Source: Peptococcaceae bacterium BRH_c23 (GTDB lineage: Bacteria > Bacillota_B > Desulfitobacteriia > Desulfitobacteriales > Desulfitobacteriaceae). Taken from it: a DNA stretch of 25,945 nucleotides. The DNA lies in contig LADV01000226.1 of NCBI GenBank assembly GCA_000961805.1, positions 1 to 25,945 on the forward strand. Reading direction: 5' to 3'. Positions 7,527-15,195 of the stretch are shown here, one piece after another. The notes under the pieces are model-generated. The model saw nothing but the letters and a program-made list of their open reading frames with translations. It had not been told where the DNA came from and searched no databases. The first letter of the stretch is position 1. Every line of letters starts with the position of its first letter. Position numbers and translations under genes: made by a program.

Positions 7527-9141
7527 GATATCCCTCCTTGCTTTGTAGAGAGTGCTTCTGCCAAAGATCATCCAGCTGCAACGGATAGTCCGATCGGAAA
7601 TGACCGCCTCGACTCTCCTGACGATCGAAAGCGGCTTTAGCAATTGCCACTCCCACAGACAACATGTTGTCTGCTTCAAAGTCTTCAACACAGCATGCTG
7701 GGACGTTGTCTTCCTCCCAAGCCATTAATAATTCTTTGGCCTTCCTGAGGCCAGCCTCATCTCGTAAAATACCCACAGAATCCCACATTAAATCTTTGAT
7801 CCGATTCTTCAAATCTTGACCTTTTAATGGTTGTACGGATTTATTAATTCCTGGTCCGGTTAGATTTAGACTTCCTCCAGGGCTAAGAACTCCCTCCCAT
7901 GAAGGGCGTTTTACTTCGATCTTTTCTCTAATCTTCTCTACGATGCGTGCCCCGAAAACTAATCCATCCAGCAAAGAGTTACTTGCTAGCCGATTCGAGC
8001 CATGGACTCCATTACAAGCGCATTCCCCTGCCGCATAGAGATTTGGGAGGCTGGTTTCCCCATAAGAATTTGTCGCAATCCCACCCATCATGTAATGGGC
8101 AGCCGGGGCAACTGGCAAAGGTCTAGTCAAAACATCCATCCCGTATTTCAAACAAGTTTGGCGAATAGTAGGGAATCGTTCTAGAATTCGTTTCTGCCCA
8201 ATTGGCCGAAAATCTAAGTAAACGAGCCCTTGGTTCATTTCCTTCCAGATTGCCCGAGCGACAATATCGCGCGGTGCAAGTTCCTTCCCGAAAACATTGT
8301 CCATAAAGCGTAGCCCTGCGGCGTTCAACAAATGAGCACCTTCTCCACGCACAGCTTCCGAAATAAGAAAACGGGGCGCATCAGGAATTAACAACGCCGT
8401 AGGGTGAAATTGCACAAATTCCATATCCATTAAGTCTGCCCCAGCACGCAAGGCTACTGCCATTCCGTCGCCCGTTGCAACACTGGGATTAGTGGTATAG
8501 CGATAAATTTGCCCCAAACCTCCTGTAGCCAGAACTACGGCTTTGGCTAAGTGCCCTTCAAGCTCTCCTGTTTCCTCATCAAGAACTAGGGCTCCTACTA
8601 TATCCCCTTTATTATTCTCTAATAGATCCACCACAAAACGTCCTTCTAAGGCGGTAAGGTTAGGGCTGTCTTTTGCTTTAGCAACTAGAGCACGCTCGAT
8701 TTCCCAGCCTGTAGCATCCCCCAAGGCGTGCAGTATTCTGCGCTGGCTATGTGCGCCTTCACGCGTTAGGGCAAGTTCCCCATCCTGGCGGTCAAATTGA
8801 GCACCCATACCCATAAGTTCTTCAACACAAGTAGGGCCCTCTTCGACCAAAACCCTTACTGTCGACGGATCACAGAGCCCCGCGCCAGCTAGTAAGGTGT
8901 CCTCGAAGTGCAAGGTAGGAGAGTCTGCTTTATCAATAGCTACCGCAATCCCACCCTGGGCGTGCTCAGTATTACTTTCTTCAATCGTTTTCTTGGTAAG
9001 GACAGTAACTTGTAAATGCTTACTCGCTTTGATTGCTGTATAAAGTCCAGCAATACCGCTTCCCAAAACAAGCACGTCCGAGTCAAAGACCTTTACCCCT
9101 GATTTGGACCATGGGAATAAATACCGTCTCAATCTGCCCAT
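7492..9141 (-). CDS. nadB: L-aspartate oxidase
   Basis: NadB is a flavoprotein that oxidises L-aspartate to iminoaspartate, which NadA uses next. In anaerobes fumarate can serve as electron acceptor. The 549-residue protein has the FAD-binding GSGIAG (27-32), AQGGIAVA, and the succinate-dehydrogenase-type sequence QFHPTALL followed by SEAVRGEGAHL. ATGGLGQIY, APAAHYMMGGIAT, and the flavin end motif CNGVHGSNRLASNSLLDGL also occur. A C-terminal helical domain with ESRGGHFRSDYP closes it. The ATG at 9141 lies very close to its AGGGG, so the TTG four codons on (9132) is an alternative. It starts 18 bp after nadA, and its end overlaps nadC. Confidence 0.96.
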   Translation of the reverse strand: MGRLRRYLFPWSKSGVKVFDSDVLVLGSGIAGLYTAIKASKHLQVTVLTKKTIEESNTEHAQGGIAVAIDKADSPTLHFEDTLLAGAGLCDPSTVRVLVEEGPTCVEELMGMGAQFDRQDGELALTREGAHSQRRILHALGDATGWEIERALVAKAKDSPNLTALEGRFVVDLLENNKGDIVGALVLDEETGELEGHLAKAVVLATGGLGQIYRYTTNPSVATGDGMAVALRAGADLMDMEFVQFHPTALLIPDAPRFLISEAVRGEGAHLLNAAGLRFMDNVFGKELAPRDIVARAIWKEMNQGLVYLDFRPIGQKRILERFPTIRQTCLKYGMDVLTRPLPVAPAAHYMMGGIATNSYGETSLPNLYAAGECACNGVHGSNRLASNSLLDGLVFGARIVEKIREKIEVKRPSWEGVLSPGGSLNLTGPGINKSVQPLKGQDLKNRIKDLMWDSVGILRDEAGLRKAKELLMAWEEDNVPACCVEDFEADNMLSVGVAIAKAAFDRQESRGGHFRSDYPLQLDDLWQKHSLQSKEGYHVRYVPVSGTD

Positions 9142-9159
9142 CCCCTACTCTTTTGCTGC

Positions 9160-10086
9160 TTATAAGGCCAGCATTCTGTCCAGTGCCTGCTTGGCTCTGA
9201 CTCGTATCTCCTCTTTCACCGTAACACGGGGAGAGAGGGTTTGAAGTGCATCTCGAACTTGAGCTAAGGTTGTCATTTTCATATTTGGACAAACCAAGCG
9301 TTCTGAAGCAAGATAGAATTCTTTATCTGGGCAAACCTGATGGAGTCGATGTAAAATTCCGGACTCTGTTCCCACAATAAATTCTTGGTTCTCTGAGTTC
9401 TGAGCGTAGGAGATTAAACCTGCTGTAGAACCAATATAATCGGCTTCTTGACATATTTCTTCTCGGCATTCCGGATGCACGATTACCTTGGCTGAGGGAT
9501 GCGCTTTTCTGGCTTTAAGGATGTCTTCTTTCGTCAAGCGATCATGCGTTTTACAGTACCCAGGCCAGAACTCAATTGGACGCTCAAGGATATTTGCAGC
9601 GTAACGGCCAAGATTTTCGTCCGGAATAAATAGGATATCTTTTCCCTCTAAAGATTGTAATACTTTCACGGCGTTCGATGAGGTGCAGCAGATGTCGCTC
9701 TCTGCTTTAACTTCTGCAGATGTATTAACGTAACAGACCACCTGAACTCCGGGAACCCTCTTTTTATAAGCCCGTAAACCCTCGGCATCAACCATGTCCG
9801 CCATAGGACAACCCGCCTTCATCTCGGGCAATAAAACTACTTTATCGGGTGATAGAATAGCGGCACTTTCTGCCATAAAATGGACACCGCAAAATACAAT
9901 AACTTCCGCATCTGTCATGGCCGCCTTTTGACTTAACTGCAAGGAATCTCCTACGAAATCGGCAATATCCTGGACCTCTGGTCTTTGATAATAGTGGGCC
10001 AAAATAACTGCTTTACGGTCTCTTTTGAGAATTTCAATCTCCTTAGCTAATGTCTGAAATAACCCTTCGTTAATGGTATGTTTCAT
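9160..10086 (-). CDS. nadA: Quinolinate synthase (4Fe-4S enzyme)
   Basis: NadA condenses iminoaspartate with dihydroxyacetone phosphate to quinolinate, using an oxygen-sensitive 4Fe-4S cluster. The 308-residue protein has the three expected cluster ligands: Cys66 in FCGVHFMAE, Cys178 in WPGYCKTHD and Cys266 in LVCPNMKMTTL. Their spacing fits NadA proteins with the longer middle domain. ILAHYYQ near the N-terminus and SDICCTSSNAVKV are also typical. The ATG at 10086 is preferred because GAGAGGG lies 8-9 nt upstream; an in-frame GTG at 10110 would put that site inside the coding region. It follows panD by 64 bp, and no NiaR/NadR-type operator is evident in the gap. Confidence 0.96.
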   Translation of the reverse strand: MKHTINEGLFQTLAKEIEILKRDRKAVILAHYYQRPEVQDIADFVGDSLQLSQKAAMTDAEVIVFCGVHFMAESAAILSPDKVVLLPEMKAGCPMADMVDAEGLRAYKKRVPGVQVVCYVNTSAEVKAESDICCTSSNAVKVLQSLEGKDILFIPDENLGRYAANILERPIEFWPGYCKTHDRLTKEDILKARKAHPSAKVIVHPECREEICQEADYIGSTAGLISYAQNSENQEFIVGTESGILHRLHQVCPDKEFYLASERLVCPNMKMTTLAQVRDALQTLSPRVTVKEEIRVRAKQALDRMLAL

Positions 10087-10150
10087 AATTTTTCGCCCTC
10101 TCTTGATCACAGACTATAGTTCCGGGTACAAAGTCAACTCATCTAACGTT

Positions 10151-10534
10151 TTAGGATTTTTGCCCATGTATTTCTTGTGAAGAAATCTTTGTCTCACGGT
10201 TTTCCCCATCGACAAAGACTACTTTAGGCTGGTATAGATGTGCTTCTTCATCGGTTAATACTGCGTAAGAAATTATAATGACTTGATCTCCGACTTGTAC
10301 TTGTCGGGCAGCTGCACCATTTAGACAAATCACTCCTGAATTTCTTGCTCCGGAAATCACGTACGTTTCAAATCTTGCCCCGTTGTTATTGTTTACTACT
10401 TGAACTTTCTCATTCTCCAAAAGATCTGATGCTTCCATTAATGCGCTATCAATCGTAATACTTCCTACATATTGAAGATTTGCTTCAGTAATAGTGGCTT
10501 TATGAATCTTAGATTTCATCATTGTTCTAAACAA
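10151..10534 (-). CDS. panD: Aspartate 1-decarboxylase (pyruvoyl enzyme), TTG start
   Basis: PanD makes beta-alanine from aspartate for pantothenate. It is synthesised as an inactive precursor that cleaves itself between Gly24 and Ser25, turning the serine into a pyruvoyl group; YVGSITID is intact at that place. [17 protein letters not shown] and [17 protein letters not shown] are family signatures. I place the start at TTG 10534. GGAGGT lies 8 nt upstream, and the resulting N-terminus ([13 protein letters not shown]) lines up with Bacillus PanD at the same length, 127 residues. The frame upstream is open to a TTG at 10543 that almost touches the ribosome binding site. It overlaps panC by 8 nt, so translation is coupled. 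Confidence 0.95.
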   Translation of the reverse strand: MFRTMMKSKIHKATITEANLQYVGSITIDSALMEASDLLENEKVQVVNNNNGARFETYVISGARNSGVICLNGAAARQVQVGDQVIIISYAVLTDEEAHLYQPKVVFVDGENRETKISSQEIHGQKS

Positions 10535-11384
10535 TCGTTTCAACCTCCACTACTTTATTATCGATTAATCTCGTTGTCCCAAATTTAACCGCTAACGCAA
10601 TAAGCACTGGGCCCTTAATCTCCGTTACTTCAGATAAATCTCCTGCAGCTCTGACTTCTACGTAGTCAATAAGGCCATGACTCTCTTGATGGATCCTTGC
10701 TCGTATCTGTCTCTCTATTTCCCGTGCCGATCGTTGTCCAGCCCGCAACTGTTCTTCAGCTTCATTAAGGCTTTGAGACAAAATTACGGCTTCCTGACGG
10801 TCTAAGGTCTTTAATAACACATTACGGGAACTCATAGCCAAACCATCTTCTTCACGAACAATCGGGACAGGACAAATCTCAATTGGGAAATTCAGATCAC
10901 TGACCATTCGTTTGATGATTAGATATTGCTGATAATCCTTCTGGCCAAAAAAGGCCATGTCGGGTTCGACAATATGAAATAGCTTACTGACTACCGTTGT
11001 TACTCCACGAAAATGGCCGGGACGGGTTGCACCACATAGCACCTTATCCAATTCACCCACCTCAACATACGTGACCATGGGGCGGGGATACATTTCTTCA
11101 ACTGTGGGATGGAATAGGGCATCAACCCCTGCGTCTCGAATTAATCGGACATCCCTCTCTAAATCCCTAGGGTAACGCGACAAGTCTTCATTAGGGCCAA
11201 ATTGCAAGGGATTGACAAAAATGCTCGCAACCACGAAGGTATTGGTTTGTTTGGCATGCTCAATCAAGGTTAAATGTCCCTTGTGCAAATAACCCATGGT
11301 TGGAACGAGGGCTATTTTACGCCCCAGTTTTTTTTCAGAGGCTATCCAATCACGCAATTCTGGAATAGACGAAGTTCTCCTCAT
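10527..11384 (-). CDS. panC: Pantoate-beta-alanine ligase (pantothenate synthetase)
   Basis: PanC joins pantoate and beta-alanine with ATP to give pantothenate. The 285-residue protein has the nucleotidyltransferase signatures [13 protein letters not shown] (about 28-40, the HIGH-like motif) and [44 protein letters not shown] and the KMSKS-like [12 protein letters not shown] follow. The ATG at 11384 has AAAGGCGG upstream and lies 16 bp after the DUF2520 gene. panD follows with an 8-nt overlap. The panB gene (ketopantoate hydroxymethyltransferase), usually next to panC, is absent from the window. Confidence 0.97.
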   Translation of the reverse strand: MRRTSSIPELRDWIASEKKLGRKIALVPTMGYLHKGHLTLIEHAKQTNTFVVASIFVNPLQFGPNEDLSRYPRDLERDVRLIRDAGVDALFHPTVEEMYPRPMVTYVEVGELDKVLCGATRPGHFRGVTTVVSKLFHIVEPDMAFFGQKDYQQYLIIKRMVSDLNFPIEICPVPIVREEDGLAMSSRNVLLKTLDRQEAVILSQSLNEAEEQLRAGQRSAREIERQIRARIHQESHGLIDYVEVRAAGDLSEVTEIKGPVLIALAVKFGTTRLIDNKVVEVETIV

Positions 11385-11400
11385 TACTTATTCCGCCTTT

Positions 11401-12282
11401 CTAGTTGTCATTCAGTTGCACCGATTTTCGAAGCAACGACTTCAACAACTCAAATTCCTCTAATGGGTAGGTTATCCCTTGCAGAGCCTTCTTGCTTTCT
11501 CCTAACTCTAAAGCCTTAGAGCCTAAGCTTTGGTAAATCTCCACTAGTCTAGGTGACAAGTGATTTAAGTGGCCTTGTATTACTTGAACATCTCCCCGCG
11601 CAATCGGCCCAGTCAACGCCTGAGGCAATCCAACCTGCTCTAAATTGAAAAGCGTCCCTCTCATCAGTGGCAGCAAAGAGGCTAGAGCTTCTTCCCCTTG
11701 GATTCCTGCTTCTGCGAAAAGCTCAACTGCTAACGAGGCAAGTACCACCAAATAGTTTGAGGCCACGACTGCACCCGCATGATAAAGTGTCTTTTGGTCT
11801 GGCAAGATTCTATGGGGGATTCCTCCTAAATCCTTGACGATCCCCTCACCAAGTTCCTCATTGTCCCCCTCGATCCCGAAGTGAGTTCCTGAAATAATTG
11901 CCAAGGCATTTTCGACACTGGCAAAGGCCTGCAGTGGATGTAGCGACAAACAACTGACAGGTAAGCTCTCTTCTACTCGTAAAATGTTTGACGGTAGTGA
12001 GCCAGAACAGTGAATCCATGATTGTCCTGATTTTATCAGAGCCCTAACACTGAGAGTTTCTGCAATCGAGCGAATTACACCATCCTGCGTGGTAATGAAC
12101 AAACTTTCAACCGCAGGGACAAGCTCCTCCAAGGAAAGATGATCTTTATTAAGATAACTTCGAAACCGCTGATATGAACGATCACTGCGGGTATGAACTC
12201 CGATACATTCATGCCCAACCTCTTCGAGCCGCACTGCTAAGGCTGTTCCTACGATTCCTGCTCCAATAATTCCAAATTTCAT
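11401..12282 (-). CDS. Rossmann-fold / DUF2520 protein, possible ketopantoate-reductase-like dehydrogenase
   Basis: The 293-residue protein begins with a dinucleotide-binding motif, KFGIIGAGIVGTALA (GxGxxG at 7-12), typical of the Rossmann-like domain that pairs with DUF2520. A catalytic-looking HCSGSLPSNIL and the LHPLQAFAS segment follow. The helical C-terminal half has KTLYHAGAVVASNYLV and MRGTLFNLEQVG, as in 6-phosphogluconate-dehydrogenase-like enzymes. I chose the ATG at 12282 because GAGGAGGGG lies just upstream; the open frame before it runs through a terminator. It is the first gene of the panC-panD-nad-birA series, 16 bp before panC. The position suggests it reduces ketopantoate to pantoate, but that is inference and the substrate is unproven. 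Confidence 0.85.
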   Translation of the reverse strand: MKFGIIGAGIVGTALAVRLEEVGHECIGVHTRSDRSYQRFRSYLNKDHLSLEELVPAVESLFITTQDGVIRSIAETLSVRALIKSGQSWIHCSGSLPSNILRVEESLPVSCLSLHPLQAFASVENALAIISGTHFGIEGDNEELGEGIVKDLGGIPHRILPDQKTLYHAGAVVASNYLVVLASLAVELFAEAGIQGEEALASLLPLMRGTLFNLEQVGLPQALTGPIARGDVQVIQGHLNHLSPRLVEIYQSLGSKALELGESKKALQGITYPLEEFELLKSLLRKSVQLNDN

Positions 12283-12383
12283 CTCGCCCCTCCTCTTAAG
12301 CTCTAGATTAACGTTCCGCCTAGCCGACTTGTCCATTAAGAAAATTGGCGAGCATCCGCTTGGTTTCACTCTTCCTGACTAGT

Positions 12384-12411
12384 AAAAAAAACGCCTTCAC
12401 GAACGTGAAGG
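12384..12411 (-). terminator. Strong intrinsic terminator
   Basis: On the minus strand CCTTCAC-GTTC-GTGAAGG is followed by CG and eight T. It lies between folK (stop at 12612) and the DUF2520 gene. It either ends the folate operon transcript, attenuates the pan operon, or both. Confidence 0.92.
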
Positions 12412-12480
12412 TACTTCTTCTTTACCCTCCGTCTCGGTCAAATTAGATCCAAGCGGTTTTATAGATATATAGTTGTTCAT
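12397..12480 (-). CDS. Possible 27-codon small ORF in the pan operon leader
   Basis: An ATG at 12480 opens 27 codons beginning MNNYISIKPLGSN and rich in Glu, Lys and Ser. The TGA stop falls within the loop and stem of the terminator hairpin. The codon composition looks more coding-like than the A/T-rich DNA before it. There is no good ribosome binding site and I recognise no homologue. It may be a leader peptide, the remnant of a gene, or chance. Confidence 0.2.
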   Translation of the reverse strand: MNNYISIKPLGSNLTETEGKEEVPSRS

Positions 12481-12542
12481 TAAATTTCAATTATGATATG
12501 TGCTAATTCTAACCAGACAGTACGACTCCTTAGATATCGCCT

Positions 12543-12572
12543 ACTATACATTAGTTCGCACATTTTGTTCAA
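12543..12572 (-). promoter_or_regulatory. Likely promoter of the pan-nad-birA leader
   Basis: On the minus strand TTGAAC (12567-12572), an 18-bp spacer and TATAGT (12543-12548) resemble a sigma-A promoter. It lies 40 bp after the folK stop codon. No other promoter of similar quality is seen before the DUF2520 gene. Confidence 0.5.
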
Positions 12573-12611
12573 AGTACCTGTTTTAGATGTGGCTGATACT
12601 CATTGAATGTA

Positions 12612-13085
12612 CTAATTTTCAGGTGCCAAAGGGTACACTTTCCCTTCTCCGGATACTTCAGAAATCAATCTTCCTGAGGGCAAGACGAGGTTTGGTGCAA
12701 TCTCTCGTAAGGGGGCAAGCACAAATTCTCGCTCTTCCAAGAGTGGGTGTGGCAATCTTAATTCTTCAGTCTCACTGACTATATTATCATAAAAAAGCAG
12801 ATCAATGTCAATGGTCCTTGATCCCCAATGAACTTTTCGTTCTCGTCCCAGTTGAAGTTCAATCCCCTGACAATAATGAAGAAGCTGGAGTGGTTCAAGG
12901 GTTGTTTCAATTTCCAGAACTTGATTCCAATACAGAGGCTGATCCATAACACCCCATGGTTCTGTTTCATAGATGCGGGAAATTACCCTAATCGTAATCA
13001 TTGGACCTGCCAAGGCCGAAATCGCCGCTCTAAGATAATAGGCTCGATCTCCCAGATTACTACCTAAGCCTAAAAATACCTTCAT
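12612..13085 (-). CDS. folK: 6-hydroxymethyl-7,8-dihydropterin pyrophosphokinase
   Basis: FolK transfers pyrophosphate from ATP to 6-hydroxymethyl-dihydropterin, making the substrate for FolP. The 157-residue protein has LGLGSNLGDR at the N-terminus and the signature GSRTIDIDLLFYD, which includes the metal-binding Asp pair. LPHPLLEEREFVLAPL completes the pterin and ATP site. Its ATG overlaps the folB TGA by 4 nt (ATGA), so the two are translationally coupled. It is the last gene of the folP-folB-folK set. Confidence 0.97.
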   Translation of the reverse strand: MKVFLGLGSNLGDRAYYLRAAISALAGPMITIRVISRIYETEPWGVMDQPLYWNQVLEIETTLEPLQLLHYCQGIELQLGRERKVHWGSRTIDIDLLFYDNIVSETEELRLPHPLLEEREFVLAPLREIAPNLVLPSGRLISEVSGEGKVYPLAPEN

Positions 13086-13459
13086 GTTTGTCCACCGGCT
13101 TCACGCCAAATCTCCACGGAAACATCTCTAAAAATCCCTGGAATCGGAGCTTGTGGTTTATGCACTTCAACCCGTACAGAGAGGCACGAAAACTGCCCTA
13201 AAACGCGGCCAGCAATTTCCTCGGCCAAACGTTCGATTAAAAGAAATCTACTCTCTGTAACACAAGCTTTGATAACCTGATATACCTCCCCATAATGGAT
13301 CGTATCCTCAACTTGGTCTGAAGAGCCAACTTTGCTCATATCAAGAAAAAGGTCCATGTCAATCAAAAACTTCTGTCCCAACACTTGCTCCTCAGGCAAT
13401 GCCCCGTGGTAAGCATAAAAATCTAAGCCCCGCAAATGAATTGCGTCACGCCCCCTCAT
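13082..13459 (-). CDS. folB: Dihydroneopterin aldolase
   Basis: FolB cleaves 7,8-dihydroneopterin to 6-hydroxymethyl-dihydropterin and glycolaldehyde. The 125-residue protein has RDAIHLRGLDFYAYHGALPEEQVLGQ-type N-terminal sequence (the Y-x-Y-H-G-x-L-x-x-E signature). A mid-region TIHYGEVYQVIK and LIERLAEEIA follow, and a C-terminal KPQAPIPG carries the catalytic-type Lys. AGAGAGGAG precedes the ATG at 13459. Its first 14 nt overlap the folP end, and its stop overlaps the folK start. Confidence 0.96.
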   Translation of the reverse strand: MRGRDAIHLRGLDFYAYHGALPEEQVLGQKFLIDMDLFLDMSKVGSSDQVEDTIHYGEVYQVIKACVTESRFLLIERLAEEIAGRVLGQFSCLSVRVEVHKPQAPIPGIFRDVSVEIWREAGGQT

Positions 13460-14660
13460 AATATACTCCTCTCTGCCCTCTCACTATAGCATCTGCCATT
13501 TGCACTGCTCTGACATTGGCTTGAACATCATGGACACGGATGATATCCACCCCCGAAACGACACCAAGAACACTGGTCGCCAGAGTACCTTCTACTCTCT
13601 CGTCGACGGTTAGGTTTAAGGTCTTGCCAATCATAGATTTGCGAGAGGTTCCTAGTAAAACTGGATGTCCGAGGGTTTTGAACTCGGCCAATCGAGCCAT
13701 AACCTCAAGATTCTGCTCTGTGGTTTTACCAAAGCCAATTCCCGGATCGACAATAATTTGATCTCCTGATAATCCTTGTGCTTCAGCAAGTTCAATGCTA
13801 TGTCTTAAAAAGTTCATCATGTCACCCATAAGATGATGATAGGTTGTTCCTACTTGATTATGCATCACAATGACAGGAGCCTTATACTCTCCAACAACTC
13901 TAGCCATGTCCGGATCTTTCTGCAAGCCCCACACATCATTAATCAGGTGAGCTCCAGCTTCAAGTGCTCTAGCTGCAACCTTTGCTTTATAAGTATCAAT
14001 CGAGACGGGAACTGAGACACGTTCCAAAAGAGTTTTAAGGATTGGTTCTATGCGACGCCACTCTTCATCTGGACTCACTTCCTCATGCCCGGGACGTGTC
14101 GACTCCGCGCCGATATCTAAAATATCCACGCCTTCTTTAATCATACGTTCCGCTTGCTCAATGGCATTTTCAAGATTAAAGTATCTGCCTCCATCAGAGA
14201 ACGAATCCGGGGTTACATTTAGGATTCCCATGACCAATGTGCGCTCCCCGAGCTTCAGTTCCAAGCCTCGGCAATTCAAGCTGCGGATCTTCGAAATTTC
14301 GAGAGTTTTTAGTAACAGCATTAAATCATGACCAATTTTTTTAAGCCCAAAAGGTTGGGCCAATATCTTTGGCACCAGTTTCTCCAGTTGCCGAGTTGTA
14401 CCCAGCAACATGACATCAGTGGCCTCCACATTATTCGTAATAACCTCACGGTGTACAGCTGCATCCCCTCCCACCGAGAGCATTTCCTGTTTAAGAATAT
14501 GTGCTACACGTAAAGGAACCTGCTCTAATTTTATGGCTCTACCTACTGCTTTCCCCGCCATATGAGCTATTCCCCCAGGATCAGAACCAATTTGTGTTAG
14601 GGCCATTTTTGCTTCTAACACATTATTGAGGGTAACCCACCGTAAGCCATATGTTTGCAT
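13446..14660 (-). CDS. folP: Dihydropteroate synthase with N-terminal extension
   Basis: FolP condenses 6-hydroxymethyl-dihydropterin pyrophosphate with p-aminobenzoate to give dihydropteroate. The DHPS TIM barrel covers about residues 135-404, with MGILNVTPDSFSDGG, DIGAESTRPG, PVSIDTYKAKVA, LINDVWG, DPGIGFGKT and GTSRKSMIG all intact. Ahead of it lies an extra domain of about 130 residues that the basic 270-280-residue enzymes lack. I think similar long forms occur in other Clostridia. GGGGAGGA lies 8 nt before the ATG at 14660, and the extension is in frame throughout, so it is real and not a start-site error. It lies 14 bp after the HD-domain gene and overlaps folB. Confidence 0.95.
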   Translation of the reverse strand: MQTYGLRWVTLNNVLEAKMALTQIGSDPGGIAHMAGKAVGRAIKLEQVPLRVAHILKQEMLSVGGDAAVHREVITNNVEATDVMLLGTTRQLEKLVPKILAQPFGLKKIGHDLMLLLKTLEISKIRSLNCRGLELKLGERTLVMGILNVTPDSFSDGGRYFNLENAIEQAERMIKEGVDILDIGAESTRPGHEEVSPDEEWRRIEPILKTLLERVSVPVSIDTYKAKVAARALEAGAHLINDVWGLQKDPDMARVVGEYKAPVIVMHNQVGTTYHHLMGDMMNFLRHSIELAEAQGLSGDQIIVDPGIGFGKTTEQNLEVMARLAEFKTLGHPVLLGTSRKSMIGKTLNLTVDERVEGTLATSVLGVVSGVDIIRVHDVQANVRAVQMADAIVRGQRGVYYEGA

Positions 14661-14674
14661 TTGTATGTCCTCCC

Positions 14675-15166
14675 CTAATACACGATCAGTTTCATCTCAG
14701 GTTTAAACTTATGACAATGTGTCTGCATGGCACAATGACGACAATCTCTGGAACAATCATCCGCTATCGCCAAAGCTTCTCCCAAAAGGGTCAGATTGCC
14801 GTCATGATGTCTGCGATGTTCACGAATTCCTGTTAGAATCACTGGTATATCCTCTGAGCTAAAATTGCTCTCTTCAAGTAAGGGGAGAGCCAGCCGTGCG
14901 CTTACCTCTGCATGATCTTCACCCGTTTGGTACTCAACCCAACGGCCAATATCATGGAGCAGCGCAGCAGCGTAAACCCCCTCTTTCGAGAGGGTAAGTT
15001 CCCCTCTTTCCAGAAGATACGCATAAGCGATCCGAGCAACGCTTAATCCATGATCAAAGCCGTGCTTACAATAAGGACGTCCCTTTTCCAAATCTTCGAT
15101 CTTTTCCATGTAGCTCAAGTAATCCGCATTTTCTAAGATTTGGTTAACGCGGGCCATTGAATGCAA
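14675..15166 (-). CDS. HD-domain phosphohydrolase with C-terminal Cys cluster, folate operon
   Basis: The 163-residue protein has the metal-binding residues of the HD superfamily: His39 in FDHGLSVAR, His71-Asp72 in LLHDIGRW, His85 in EDHAEV, His117 in REHRRHHDG and a late Asp (136 or 137) in IADDCSR. Such proteins are usually phosphohydrolases acting on nucleotides or phosphoesters; the substrate is unknown. Directly after the last Asp come Cys138, Cys142, Cys145 and Cys151 (C-x3-C-x2-C-x5-C), which could bind a metal or Fe-S cluster. The start is TTG at 15166, with AGGGAG about 10 nt upstream; the ATG three codons on is worse spaced. It lies 14 bp before folP, hinting at a pterin-phosphate step, but that is only inference. 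Confidence 0.8.
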   Translation of the reverse strand: MHSMARVNQILENADYLSYMEKIEDLEKGRPYCKHGFDHGLSVARIAYAYLLERGELTLSKEGVYAAALLHDIGRWVEYQTGEDHAEVSARLALPLLEESNFSSEDIPVILTGIREHRRHHDGNLTLLGEALAIADDCSRDCRHCAMQTHCHKFKPEMKLIVY

Positions 15167-15195
15167 AATCTTGTCACTCCCTACACTTCATCAAC

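Larger units (their letters stand above)
12384..12536 (-). ncRNA. Candidate terminated leader / small RNA ahead of the pan-nad-birA operon
   Basis: A promoter-like sequence (12543-12572) would start a transcript near 12536 that ends about 150 nt later at the intrinsic terminator (12384-12411). That terminator lies about 100 nt before the DUF2520 start. The arrangement fits a transcription-attenuation leader or a free small RNA. I saw no match to a T-box, THF, GEMM or other common riboswitch consensus. A 27-codon ORF lies inside (12397-12480). Boundaries are inferred. Confidence 0.4.

Noticed and set aside
7326..7640. 104-codon open frame on the plus strand across the nadB/nadC junction
   Set aside because: Opposite two certain genes; no domain recognised.
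7527..7691. Upstream extension of nadC by 55 residues
   Set aside because: The extension reads through nadB in another frame and has no NadC homology; the ATG at 7526 has AAGGAGG at ideal spacing.
12384..12536. T-box or known riboswitch in the pan operon leader
   Set aside because: The T-box sequence, specifier loop and consensus bases of common riboswitches are not present.
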